Assembly: GCA_965230415.1 (NCBI GenBank)
Contig: CBDDKZ010000005.1
Coordinates: forward strand, 1,984,001-2,048,000
Length of the DNA: 64,000 nt
Source of the DNA: CBDDKZ01 sp965230415
GTDB lineage: Bacteria; Bacteroidota; Bacteroidia; Cytophagales; JAAEPT01
Reading direction: 5' to 3'
Part shown: piece after piece, positions 10,177 through 18,107 of the stretch
How the letters are laid out: every line of letters starts with the position of its first letter
Position numbering within the stretch: position 1 is the stretch's first letter
The notes under the pieces: model-generated
Seen by the model: only the letters and a program-made list of their open reading frames with translations
Database searches by the model: none
Told to the model about the DNA's origin: nothing
Made by a program: the position numbers and the translations under genes

Positions 10177-12228
10177 CTAAAAAAGCTCAAAACTGAAATT
10201 ATCTATGTGTGCCTTGCCTTTTCCGGGATTGTAAAAATAGATACCAAGCTCCGTTACTTTCCCATCTTTTATGTCAGGTAATTGGAAAAAGAAATCAAGG
10301 TGTTTCCATTGTGCGTTTCTATTCACAAATCCTTCGACAGAATAGCTTGTGTAAAACAAATTATCATTTTCGCCTCTTAAAGACACTACCAGCTGTATAT
10401 CTTCAAGATGTTGAAAGCAGATGTCAAAACTCGTAACAATATGTTTCTTTGAAATTGCTTCCAGAACGACAGGGTCTTTTGTTTTATAAGTGAGCCCGAA
10501 TTCATCACTGGTGTCTATTAAAGAAGAATATACCCCGGTTTTAGCAATAGTGTTGCTCAAACCAAATGACTTGAAATCGCTTTCTTCTATATTTTCGAAA
10601 CCAATTTCTTCCTTTAACAGCGTTTTATTATCAATAAAACCCATAAAGTCTTTTAAGTTGGGCCGGTTATTTTTTTCTATTCTACAGAGACTCAGGCTAC
10701 CATTACTTGCAATTACCTTAAGATCGTTTAAAATTCCCGGATAAACTTTATAGATGTAATTACTGAAAAGATCGTTTTGGAAAACCACATACCTGGCGCC
10801 CCATGTTAAAGCATCTTTTATAACCGGTTTACGTGTGTACATGAGCGCATAACCTTTTCTTTTCATGTAGATAAATGGAAGGTTTGGAGCCAGTTCGTTG
10901 ATCACTAAAATTTTGTCGACTTTTTTTACGCCATTTTCGTCCAGAAATTTTAACGCCCCTTGGTAGTTCTTGTTAGTGATAGTTACAGTGTCGCCTTCAT
11001 TGTCCCGGGTTCTTTCTTCAAGAATATTACGGGCATACCAAAAAGTGGGAATGAAAACTCCCAATGTTAGCACTAATACTATAGCTCTAAGCCAAATTCC
11101 TGATGGCGGCGGTATTATGGAGAGAGCTAGTACTAGTAAAAGAATAAATGGCGTAAAAAAAGTATCTATGAAGTAATAATCGTGATGAATAAACTGAGTG
11201 GCCATGAAATAAAGGAACAATAAATACCCGGTAAGCATAAGTACAATGGGTAAGCCTAACTTTCTAAGCAGATCTGAGGGACGCCAAACCTTAAACAGAA
11301 CTCCTATTAAAACAAGGAGGCAAAACAAGAGAATGATGTAATGATAAATACTTAAATAATGCGTTCCCCAGGTTTCAATTGCCTGACTTAAGATTTCGCC
11401 GAATTCTTCAAAACCAGTGGCCGGTCTTAGCTCGTTGAGGAACATGGATCCATGTTTTTTACGCAAGTAACCGTTGTAAACGTAATAAGCCATTACGCTC
11501 ATAAACGACATTGCTGTAGGCAATATGAGCGCTCTGAAATGTTGTCTCGATAATATTCTACGTAAGAATTCACTACCAACAACAGACAATAGCACGATTA
11601 AGAATGTGGTTCTGGTAAGTGTTGCCAGTGTGATGAAAGTTAAAGCCCAGTAATAACTTTTTTGTTGTGCAAATTTTGTGAAGTTGAAATAGTAGTATAA
11701 ACCTATTATTGCGCATGAGAATGAAGGGATACCGGGTAAAAAGCTGGTTTGGTAATACAGGAATATAGGAGAAAAAAGTGCGAATAATAAGGCAAACAAT
11801 GATTTGATATGATTGTTTGTCAGCATCAAGGTAAGTTTATAGAGGTATAATAGGCCGAAACAACTTATTAACAGTGTGTACAGGTGGTAAAAGAAGGGAC
11901 TCTTATTACCAGTGATTTTCATCAATAGGGCAGGTATGTAGGCATGCACAGGAAAATCTACCGCAGTGATAGAAGTTTGAGAAGGTTTTTTATAATCGAA
12001 AGGAAACTGTTTGTTCATAACGAAGGTTTCCGGGGTAAAAAAATTCAGATTGTTATGTACAAATCCTAGTGAAAGAGCGTACCAATCTGCCTGTGCCCAG
12101 GTATGAATATGTGCAGGGTAGTTGTTCAGGCGTTTCGAATGGAATAGCAATCCAAAGCCGAAAATTAGCATAAAAAGAAACGTGCTGAACCTTTTATTTT
12201 CTTTAAATATGTAAGTGATTGCCGCCAT
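10177..12228 (-). CDS. Polytopic membrane glycosyltransferase (GT39/ArnT/PMT-like)
   Basis: 683 aa from the ATG at 12228; the frame extends 13 codons to a TTG at 12267, but the ATG gives a cleaner N-terminus with lysines before the first membrane segment. Residues up to about 400 hold ten or more hydrophobic helices. The first loop has HTWAQADWYALSLGF, which carries an aspartate where GT-C transferases keep their catalytic acid. The last 150 residues or so are soluble and beta-rich, resembling a carbohydrate-binding domain at the periplasmic side. Such proteins move sugars from polyprenyl-phosphate carriers to lipid or protein acceptors. Acceptor and donor are unknown. The gene lies downstream of the SRPBCC gene on the same strand, separated by a hairpin. 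Confidence 0.75.
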   Translation of the reverse strand: MAAITYIFKENKRFSTFLFMLIFGFGLLFHSKRLNNYPAHIHTWAQADWYALSLGFVHNNLNFFTPETFVMNKQFPFDYKKPSQTSITAVDFPVHAYIPALLMKITGNKSPFFYHLYTLLISCFGLLYLYKLTLMLTNNHIKSLFALLFALFSPIFLYYQTSFLPGIPSFSCAIIGLYYYFNFTKFAQQKSYYWALTFITLATLTRTTFLIVLLSVVGSEFLRRILSRQHFRALILPTAMSFMSVMAYYVYNGYLRKKHGSMFLNELRPATGFEEFGEILSQAIETWGTHYLSIYHYIILLFCLLVLIGVLFKVWRPSDLLRKLGLPIVLMLTGYLLFLYFMATQFIHHDYYFIDTFFTPFILLLVLALSIIPPPSGIWLRAIVLVLTLGVFIPTFWYARNILEERTRDNEGDTVTITNKNYQGALKFLDENGVKKVDKILVINELAPNLPFIYMKRKGYALMYTRKPVIKDALTWGARYVVFQNDLFSNYIYKVYPGILNDLKVIASNGSLSLCRIEKNNRPNLKDFMGFIDNKTLLKEEIGFENIEESDFKSFGLSNTIAKTGVYSSLIDTSDEFGLTYKTKDPVVLEAISKKHIVTSFDICFQHLEDIQLVVSLRGENDNLFYTSYSVEGFVNRNAQWKHLDFFFQLPDIKDGKVTELGIYFYNPGKGKAHIDNFSFELF

Positions 12229-12293
12229 ATTCAGGCAGCAATATAACAGGATAATTTTTGAAGGCAATGCTAAACAAACCAGAAGGAGATGTG

Positions 12294-12316
12294 TGGGTAC
12301 CTGGACAAGGTACCCA
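12294..12316 (-). terminator. 8-bp perfect hairpin between SRPBCC and glycosyltransferase genes
   Basis: TGGGTACC (12294-12301) and GGTACCCA (12309-12316) form a perfect stem with a 7-base loop. It sits 15 bp past the SRPBCC stop on the minus strand. The following bases on that strand are not a clean T-run, so termination may be partial, or the structure may be an attenuator or processing site. Confidence 0.5.
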
Positions 12317-12330
12317 TCTGAACCAGGTTT

Positions 12331-12828
12331 TTATAAGTTCTCAGCACGATTTTTAAGTGCTTCATTCATATCTTTAAATCCTTGTTGTGTATCGACACCG
12401 TGTTTTTTTATAAACCACTTTGCCAAAATGCCTTTGAAAGTTTCACCATGAACAAAACGTGTTTTGTTGTTTGGCATTGCCTCCAGGCGGAAATAATGTG
12501 TTCCGTCAAATAAGCCCGGAATAAGCAGGTGTCCCAGCCATTGAAAAAAGTGTGCTTTCTGCACCGCTTGTACCCGAGGTTTGAATTGCATGGTACCTCC
12601 ATTAGCTTTTGATAGTAAGACTTTCAATCGCCCTCTTTTTTGGGCATCGCCTGAAATCTTCTTGATAAAAGGATTCCATGAAGGGTAGCTTTCAAAATCC
12701 ATCAAAATGCGCCAGACCTCATTTGTGGAAGCATTGATGATTATACTTGTTTCTATATTGGATTTAGCAGCTAATATTGTTTGATTTGAAAGTGTCATAA
12801 TTGAAAGTGTTAAAATGAGTATTCGCAT
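12331..12828 (-). CDS. Exported SRPBCC (START/polyketide cyclase fold) protein
   Basis: 165 aa. Residues 1-20 (MRILILTLSIMTLSNQTILA) look like a signal peptide. The rest is a SRPBCC ligand-binding domain: IETSIIINASTNEVWRILMDFESYPSWNPFIKKISG opens it and is the classic start of the fold, and the end is a long helix rich in lysine and asparagine. These proteins bind hydrophobic ligands in a deep pocket; the ligand is unknown. It diverges from the AraC-type regulator gene across 92 bp that hold a TAnnTTTG-type box (12848-12855 on the minus strand) and the AGCGCATTA motif. Control by that regulator is therefore plausible. Confidence 0.8.
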   Translation of the reverse strand: MRILILTLSIMTLSNQTILAAKSNIETSIIINASTNEVWRILMDFESYPSWNPFIKKISGDAQKRGRLKVLLSKANGGTMQFKPRVQAVQKAHFFQWLGHLLIPGLFDGTHYFRLEAMPNNKTRFVHGETFKGILAKWFIKKHGVDTQQGFKDMNEALKNRAENL

Positions 12829-12847
12829 AATGTTTTTGTTTATGACT

Positions 12848-12889
12848 CAAAATTAGGCCAAAACCCACTCCAAAAATTAGCGCATTATG
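12848..12889. promoter_or_regulatory. Divergent SRPBCC/AraC control region with repeated motifs
   Basis: On the minus strand TAATTTTG (12848-12855) fits the Bacteroidota -7 consensus TAnnTTTG, 20 bp before the SRPBCC start. Next to it are TTAGGCCAAAACCC (12853-12866) and TAGCGCATTATG (12878-12889), both recurring at 10038-10088. The second sits about 24 bp upstream of the -7 box, where an AraC-type activator would bind. This is inference from position and repetition. Confidence 0.45.
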
Positions 12890-12920
12890 ACAGCTTTTTG
12901 ACTTAAAACGACAGTTTAAA

Positions 12921-13970
12921 ATGCTATATTTATCAAGTGGTGCATTTAGTTATTCAATTATGGCTTTTGGTGGACGTTTTGTTTTAAACCTTATCTATTT
13001 CGCTGCCGACCAGGGTGCGTCGGTAAAAGACTTACTGGCTATTTCCAGGCAGACGAGTGATTCGCTGTGTCAGGAATCATCTTTTGTGAGCGATGCTGAT
13101 TATAACAAAGTTGTGGAATCTTGTATTCAGCAAACCGGCGATAATTGCTTTGGACTTCATGCCGGAGAAAGTCTTAATTTGACAGCGGCAGGTTTAATCG
13201 GTCAGATAACACATACAAGTGCTACCGTTAAAGAAGCGTTGGAATGGTGTTGTGAATTTGCCAATCTGGGATGTAGTGCACTGCCTATGAAGATGCGCGA
13301 TGAGCAAGGCAGGTATTTTGTTTCTTTGACTCCAAATGAACTTTGGACCAACCAATCTCCGGAAGCTGTAAGGCATACAACTGAAGGTGTGATCGCATTT
13401 ACCATCCGTGAATTTCAGTCTTTAACACGTCTCAAGCATGTTCCCCTTGCTATACACTTGACCTGGCCACGCAATGAACATAAGTCGGAACTGGAAAGGG
13501 TGTTTGGTTGCCCTGTTATTTTCGGAAGTGAAGAAATAGGCATCGCTTTGGAAAAGCCTCATGTAGAAGAAGCTGTAGTTACAGCAGATTATCATTTGTT
13601 GCGGGTTTTAGTAAAACATGCAGAAGAAAAGTCTGCAGAAATAAAAAGTAGCCAGGGTTTTTTACAGCTAGTTAAAAGATCGATAATCAGATTGGTGAAA
13701 CCAAATTTTCCAGGTGTTGAAGATGTAGCTTCGCATCTCAATATGAGTGCAAGAACATTGCAACGTAAGCTTAAATCTGAAGACGCTTCTTTTAGTGCCA
13801 TTATTGATGAAGTAAGGAAAGAATTTGCGCTATCGTACATAAAGCGTCCCGATCTGAATATGGGAGATATTGCTTATTTACTAAATTATACCGATTTGAG
13901 TACATTCAACCGTTCCTTCAAAAGATGGACGGGCTATTCTCCCAGCAACTATAGAAAGAATCATGTATAA
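12921..13970 (+). CDS. AraC family transcriptional regulator with arabinose-binding-like N-terminal domain
   Basis: 349 aa. Residues 20-210 match the layout of the PF12625-type effector domain found in OruR/ArgR-like AraC proteins (GDNCFGLHAGESLNLTAAGLIGQITHTSATVKEAL is its core, residues 72-108). Residues 265-345 are a two-helix-turn-helix AraC DNA-binding domain: VEDVASHLNMSARTLQRKL, then the second helix DIAYLLNYTDLSTFNRSFKRWTGYSP. The start at 12921 is the first ATG; 12960 is an alternative. It is followed after 18 bp by alkC, then PAP2, suggesting one operon. It probably controls itself and the divergent SRPBCC gene through the shared motif. The effector is unknown. Confidence 0.88.
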   Translation: MLYLSSGAFSYSIMAFGGRFVLNLIYFAADQGASVKDLLAISRQTSDSLCQESSFVSDADYNKVVESCIQQTGDNCFGLHAGESLNLTAAGLIGQITHTSATVKEALEWCCEFANLGCSALPMKMRDEQGRYFVSLTPNELWTNQSPEAVRHTTEGVIAFTIREFQSLTRLKHVPLAIHLTWPRNEHKSELERVFGCPVIFGSEEIGIALEKPHVEEAVVTADYHLLRVLVKHAEEKSAEIKSSQGFLQLVKRSIIRLVKPNFPGVEDVASHLNMSARTLQRKLKSEDASFSAIIDEVRKEFALSYIKRPDLNMGDIAYLLNYTDLSTFNRSFKRWTGYSPSNYRKNHV

Positions 13971-13988
13971 GCACCTAAAACTTTTGAT

Positions 13989-15074
13989 ATGGAAAGTCTG
14001 AAAGAACAGTTTTTTAACACTGATTTTTACAATAAGATAACACTTAAACTTAAAAGTACCTATCCACAGCTTGCCGAAGAGCAGTTTTTGATACAAATAC
14101 AGCTTGGAATGCAGTCCAGGGAGCTAATGGAAAGATTGGAGCATTGTTCTGAGACGCTTCATCACTTTTTGCCATCAGATTACCTCCAGGCCTTGGAAAT
14201 TATTGAAGCACTCGCTCCTGAGTTTGGTGATTTTACAGGAATGATATTCCCCAATTTTGTACAGCGTTTTGGCCTGGATTACTACGAGGATTCTATACGT
14301 GCTTTACATTACCTCACGAGGTTTTCTTCTTCCGAATTTGCTATACGGGTATTCTTAAAACAAAATTTTGAAGCAACCTTGAAAGAAATGATCAAATGGG
14401 CGGGAGATGAAAACAATCATGTGCGCCGCCTGGCCAGCGAAGGTACGCGTGCCAGATTACCATGGTCCTTTAAGCTCGATGAGGTGGTTAAAAACCCCAG
14501 GCTTACACAGCCAATAATTGACCAATTAAAGGAAGAAAAAGACTTATACGTTAAGAAATCAGTTGGTAATCATATAAACGACTGGTCCAAAGACCATCCG
14601 GAGTTTGTGCTCGACTATCTTTCGAAATGGGATCAAAACAACAAAGATACCCAGTGGATGCTTAAGAAAGGAATAAGGAGCCTGGTAAAAGATGGTCATC
14701 CGGCTACATTTCCCCTCTTGGGATTTACGGCACAACCTACCATAAAAATTGAAATACCTACTATAAATACGTCCCTTATAAAGCTCGGACAAGATTTAGA
14801 ATTTAATTTCATGATTCAATCTTTGAGTGATGCGAATCAATTGATAAATATTGATTACATGATATTCTACATGAAGAAAAATGGGCAAAAGCAACCAAAG
14901 GTTTTTAAGCTAAAAGAACTTAGTATAAAGGCGGGAGAAGAAGTTGTTATAAGCAAGAAGCATGCATTCAAAGATTTTTCAACAAGAAAGCATTATGAAG
15001 GAGAACATGCGCTTGCGCTCCTCATAAACGGAATACAGGAACAATCTGTGGCTTTTGAATTAGTGTTTAATTAA
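13989..15074 (+). CDS. alkC: DNA alkylation repair protein, AlkC-like glycosylase
   Basis: 361 aa. Residues 1 to about 240 are HEAT-like alpha helices with the AlkC/AlkD family block WAGDENNHVRRLASEGTRARLPW near residues 137-159. Residues 250-361 are beta-rich and resemble the extra Ig-like domain known in some AlkC proteins. AlkC and AlkD excise 3-methyladenine and related N-alkylated bases without flipping them out of the helix. The combination of HEAT repeats with a C-terminal beta domain favours AlkC over AlkD. It lies 18 bp after the AraC gene, and its TAA shares one base with the ATG of the PAP2 gene, so the three genes should be co-transcribed and partly co-translated. Confidence 0.8.
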   Translation: MESLKEQFFNTDFYNKITLKLKSTYPQLAEEQFLIQIQLGMQSRELMERLEHCSETLHHFLPSDYLQALEIIEALAPEFGDFTGMIFPNFVQRFGLDYYEDSIRALHYLTRFSSSEFAIRVFLKQNFEATLKEMIKWAGDENNHVRRLASEGTRARLPWSFKLDEVVKNPRLTQPIIDQLKEEKDLYVKKSVGNHINDWSKDHPEFVLDYLSKWDQNNKDTQWMLKKGIRSLVKDGHPATFPLLGFTAQPTIKIEIPTINTSLIKLGQDLEFNFMIQSLSDANQLINIDYMIFYMKKNGQKQPKVFKLKELSIKAGEEVVISKKHAFKDFSTRKHYEGEHALALLINGIQEQSVAFELVFN

Positions 15075-15889
15075 TGAATAGAATTGTTATTATACTGCTG
15101 TTACTCGTTTTGCCCCTGAAATATGCTTGTGCGCAGGATTCTTCAGCACATAATTATACACAGCTAGATAAATCGTATTTATCCAGCTATTGGCATGGTG
15201 GGATAAATTTGGTAAAATCACCTGTTTATTGGCGTGGAAAGCAATGGATCGCACTTGGAGTAAGTGCCGTTACGCTTTACACATTGCTGGAACATGATTC
15301 GCGCATACGCAATTTTACATTCAATGAGTCAAGTGAGGGAAGAGCTAATTTTGCCACGGTATTTGAGCCGATCGGGAATAAGTATGTGCAGATAGGTTTA
15401 TATGCCAGTTTATTCCTGGGTGGCTCTGTTTTCAAAAACCAGCGCTCTAAGCACCTGGCATTGCAGGGTGCAAAGGCTTTTATTTTTACTGCCGGAGCGA
15501 CAAAAGTGCTTCATTTACTGACTAATAGATCCAGGCCAACAGCCTTTAATTCATCATACGACTTTGCCGGTCCCGGATTTTACAAAGACCGTACCGCATT
15601 TTCTTCGGGGCACGCTGCATTGGCGTTTTCGCTGGCTACACTTTTGACTATGGAATATTCGACTTTTAAGTGGATGCCTTATTTGGCATATGGACTTGCC
15701 TCACTTACTGCCCTTTCCAGGATTGAGCACCGTAAACATTGGGCCAGCGATGTATTTGTTGGCGCACTCATTGGCCATTATGTCACCAGGTATGTGCTTA
15801 ATATAAGCAAAGGCCGAAAAAGAGACCTCACACTTTCGCCTGTACTTCATCCGGAAATTTCCGGCATCTATTGCTCCCTGCGATTCTAA
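15074..15889 (+). CDS. PAP2 superfamily phosphatase, exported
   Basis: 271 aa with a signal peptide ending in YACAQ at residue 21. The vanadium-haloperoxidase/PAP2 motifs are present: the arginine-rich first motif LLTNRSRP near residue 150, SSGHAA near 177 and SRIEHRKHWASD near 216-227, with the catalytic histidines and the final aspartate in place. Members remove phosphate from lipid phosphates such as undecaprenyl pyrophosphate or phosphatidic acid at the periplasmic face. The last 20 residues end in a beta-type tail (GIYCSLRF), as in outer-membrane-associated versions. It starts on the last base of the alkC stop codon, so translation is coupled. Why a lipid phosphatase follows a DNA repair gene is unclear. 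Confidence 0.85.
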   Translation: MNRIVIILLLLVLPLKYACAQDSSAHNYTQLDKSYLSSYWHGGINLVKSPVYWRGKQWIALGVSAVTLYTLLEHDSRIRNFTFNESSEGRANFATVFEPIGNKYVQIGLYASLFLGGSVFKNQRSKHLALQGAKAFIFTAGATKVLHLLTNRSRPTAFNSSYDFAGPGFYKDRTAFSSGHAALAFSLATLLTMEYSTFKWMPYLAYGLASLTALSRIEHRKHWASDVFVGALIGHYVTRYVLNISKGRKRDLTLSPVLHPEISGIYCSLRF

Positions 15890-15994
15890 CCTTTAATAGG
15901 AAACTTTTTGGAGGAATTTTATAGGGTAAGTGTTGTAAAGGTGTAAAGAATTTTAGAAATCCTGTTTTGCAGTACACACCTTATAACAGAAGAT

Positions 15995-16453
15995 TTATAC
16001 GCCAAATTGACTTAAATGATGATTCAAATGTTTATAGAACAGGTTATTCCACTCACCAGCACTGAGCGGTCCGAAAGATAAGGATTCTTTATTGTCAAAA
16101 TAGTCGCTACCGTGCTCTTGTGTTTTGACAATGTATTGAATCAAACGGTCCTTTTCATGATCGAAGACTTTGGAAGTTTTCTGCATGAATGCCGGGGCAG
16201 TTTGGGTGTTTCTCTTATAAGGTTTGTCGTTAGTAACCGGTCCTTTGACAAACAACTTGAGCAGGGCGCGTGTTACAAATCCGGGCTTTTTATGCTTGTC
16301 TTCAAAGGCCATTTCATAAGCCACGTTAAGATGAGCCAACATCTGGCCGGCATCCATTTTGCCCCATAAAGCGGGGGTGTTGGCATTTAACTTATTGATG
16401 CGTGTAATAAGTTCGTCTGCGACCTGTTTATTATAAACGTTTTTCGTTTCCAT
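15995..16453 (-). CDS. DUF1569 family protein (DinB-like fold)
   Basis: 152 aa from the ATG at 16453; a GTG five codons earlier also exists. It has the DUF1569 pattern: an opening helix VADELITRINKLNANTPALWGKMDAGQMLAHLN, FVKGP in the middle, and the ending SAGEWNNLFYKHLNHHLSQFGV. The histidines at the helix ends are placed as in the DinB/YfiT metal-binding four-helix bundle, so it is probably a metal-dependent enzyme or thiol-transferase relative. No substrate is known. It faces the PAP2 gene tail to tail and rocD head to head; the 116 bp to rocD carry promoters for both. Confidence 0.82.
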   Translation of the reverse strand: METKNVYNKQVADELITRINKLNANTPALWGKMDAGQMLAHLNVAYEMAFEDKHKKPGFVTRALLKLFVKGPVTNDKPYKRNTQTAPAFMQKTSKVFDHEKDRLIQYIVKTQEHGSDYFDNKESLSFGPLSAGEWNNLFYKHLNHHLSQFGV

Positions 16454-16569
16454 TTGAGCACTAATCACAGGTTAATTTACTGAAGACTCTTATCATTCAC
16501 AATTAAATTAATCATTTCTATTTAATCAGCCTTTTCGTTAAGTTTATAATTCATAAAAACGGATAAATT

Positions 16570-17781
16570 ATGACCTCACAAGAAGCTATTGCGCTCGAAG
16601 ATCAGTATGGAGCGCACAACTATCACCCTATTCCGGTAGTACTGCAAAAGGGTGAAGGAGTGTATGTCTGGGATGTTGAAGGCAATAAATATTATGATTT
16701 CTTGTCGGCATATAGTGCAGTGAATCAAGGACATTGCCATCCGCGTATTGTAGAAGCTATGCATCAGCAGGCCCAGACTTTGGCCTTAACTTCCAGGGCT
16801 TTTTATTCCGATAAGCTGGGGGAGTGTGAGCGCTACCTAGCCGAACTTTTTGATTATGATAAGGTGCTCATGATGAATTCAGGCGCCGAAGCTAATGAAA
16901 CAGCCATAAAATTGGCACGCAGATGGGCATATGATGTAAAAGGCGTTGCCAGCGACCAGGCACGTATAGTTGCGGTTGAAGGTAATTTTCACGGTCGTAC
17001 CACTACCATTATTTCGGCAAGTACCGACCCGGAGTCACGGGGTGGTTTTGGCCCTTATATGCCTGGCTTTGATATCATACCATATAACGACCTGGATGCA
17101 CTGGAGGAGGCATTAAAGAATGAAGATGTTTGTGCCTTTTGGGTAGAGCCCATACAAGGAGAGGCGGGCGTTTACGTTCCGGAACACGGCTACTTAAAAG
17201 CAGCGCGCGAGCTGTGCTCCAAGTATAATGTACTTTTTATGCTCGATGAGGTGCAAACAGGAATAGGAAGAACAGGCAAGTGGCTTGCCGCAGATCACGA
17301 AGAGGTGAAAGCAGATATCCTGATATTGGGCAAAGCTTTGTCAGGAGGGTTTTACCCGGTTTCTGCCGTTCTGGCCAATGATGAGGTAATGTTGACTATA
17401 AAACCAGGCCAGCATGGATCTACCTATGGGGGGAACCCCATGGCTTGTGCGGTATGTATGGCATCCTTAGATGTTATTAAAGAAGAAAACCTCATTGAAA
17501 ATGCCGATACACTTGGTGAATTTTTCAGAGAACGGATGAATCAAATCATTCAAAAGTCTTCGAAAGTGAAACTGGTAAGAGGTAAAGGTTTACTCAACGC
17601 AATTGTAATAGATGAGCATGACGGTGTTACTGCATGGGATATATGTTTGAAATTAAAAGATGAAGGTCTGCTGGCAAAGCCTACGCATGGTGATATTATC
17701 CGATTTGCTCCGCCTTTGGTCATCAGCAGCGCACAATTGGAAAGTTGTTGTGACATTATAGAAAAGGTTGTAGTGTATTAG
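16570..17781 (+). CDS. rocD: Ornithine--oxo-acid transaminase
   Basis: 403 aa, the usual length. It is a class-III PLP aminotransferase: the N-terminal EDQYGAHNYHPIPVVL and YDFLSAYSAVNQGHCHP are diagnostic of ornithine aminotransferases, FMLDEVQTGIGRTGKW carries the cofactor-binding aspartate, and LILGKALSGGFYPVSA holds the PLP lysine near residue 255. It converts ornithine and 2-oxoglutarate into glutamate semialdehyde and glutamate, linking arginine breakdown to proline and glutamate. The gene is monocistronic, with a hairpin terminator 223 bp downstream. Confidence 0.95.
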   Translation: MTSQEAIALEDQYGAHNYHPIPVVLQKGEGVYVWDVEGNKYYDFLSAYSAVNQGHCHPRIVEAMHQQAQTLALTSRAFYSDKLGECERYLAELFDYDKVLMMNSGAEANETAIKLARRWAYDVKGVASDQARIVAVEGNFHGRTTTIISASTDPESRGGFGPYMPGFDIIPYNDLDALEEALKNEDVCAFWVEPIQGEAGVYVPEHGYLKAARELCSKYNVLFMLDEVQTGIGRTGKWLAADHEEVKADILILGKALSGGFYPVSAVLANDEVMLTIKPGQHGSTYGGNPMACAVCMASLDVIKEENLIENADTLGEFFRERMNQIIQKSSKVKLVRGKGLLNAIVIDEHDGVTAWDICLKLKDEGLLAKPTHGDIIRFAPPLVISSAQLESCCDIIEKVVVY

Positions 17782-17868
17782 TAACCACGATGCTTATAGA
17801 GCTATGAACTAGACCTTTACCATCATACCGAGGTATCGAAGCATCTTTGATTGTGTATGTGTTTCAAC

Positions 17869-17896
17869 AGATCCTTCGCTAGCGCTCAGGATGACG
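17869..17896. repeat. Palindromic REP-like element
   Basis: ATCCTTCGCTAGCGCTCAGGAT is imperfectly palindromic: ATCCT/AGGAT arms enclose the perfect palindrome CGCTAGCG. Read on the other strand it gives GTCATCCTGAGCGCTAGCGAAGGATCT in two joined halves, a sequence type I recall as a high-copy intergenic repeat in many bacterial genomes including Bacteroidota. Only one copy is in this window, in the gap between rocD and the protease gene. Confidence 0.55.
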
Positions 17897-18003
17897 TGGT
17901 CTCTTCAATCTCCATTCTAAAAAGGCACAGCTGAAGTGTTCTACGAAGTTTTTGTATTGATCTGCCGTTTATCGCTAAGTACCCGGTTTGATTAGATAGA
18001 AAC

Positions 18004-18036
18004 AAAAGGTGCCGCATCGCTACAGCACCTTTTTTA
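18004..18036 (+). terminator. Terminator downstream of rocD
   Basis: AAAAGGTGC (18004-18012) pairs with GCACCTTTT (18025-18033) around a 12-base loop and is followed by more T residues. The A-run on the left makes it potentially bidirectional, also serving the facing protease gene. The rest of the 326-bp gap holds the palindromic repeat and nothing else recognised. Confidence 0.75.
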
Positions 18037-18107
18037 GATCGGATAATGAAAGTATTGGGTTTTTACACCCAACTCTCACCCTCTCTTATGGGTCGTGAAG
18101 AAAAAAA

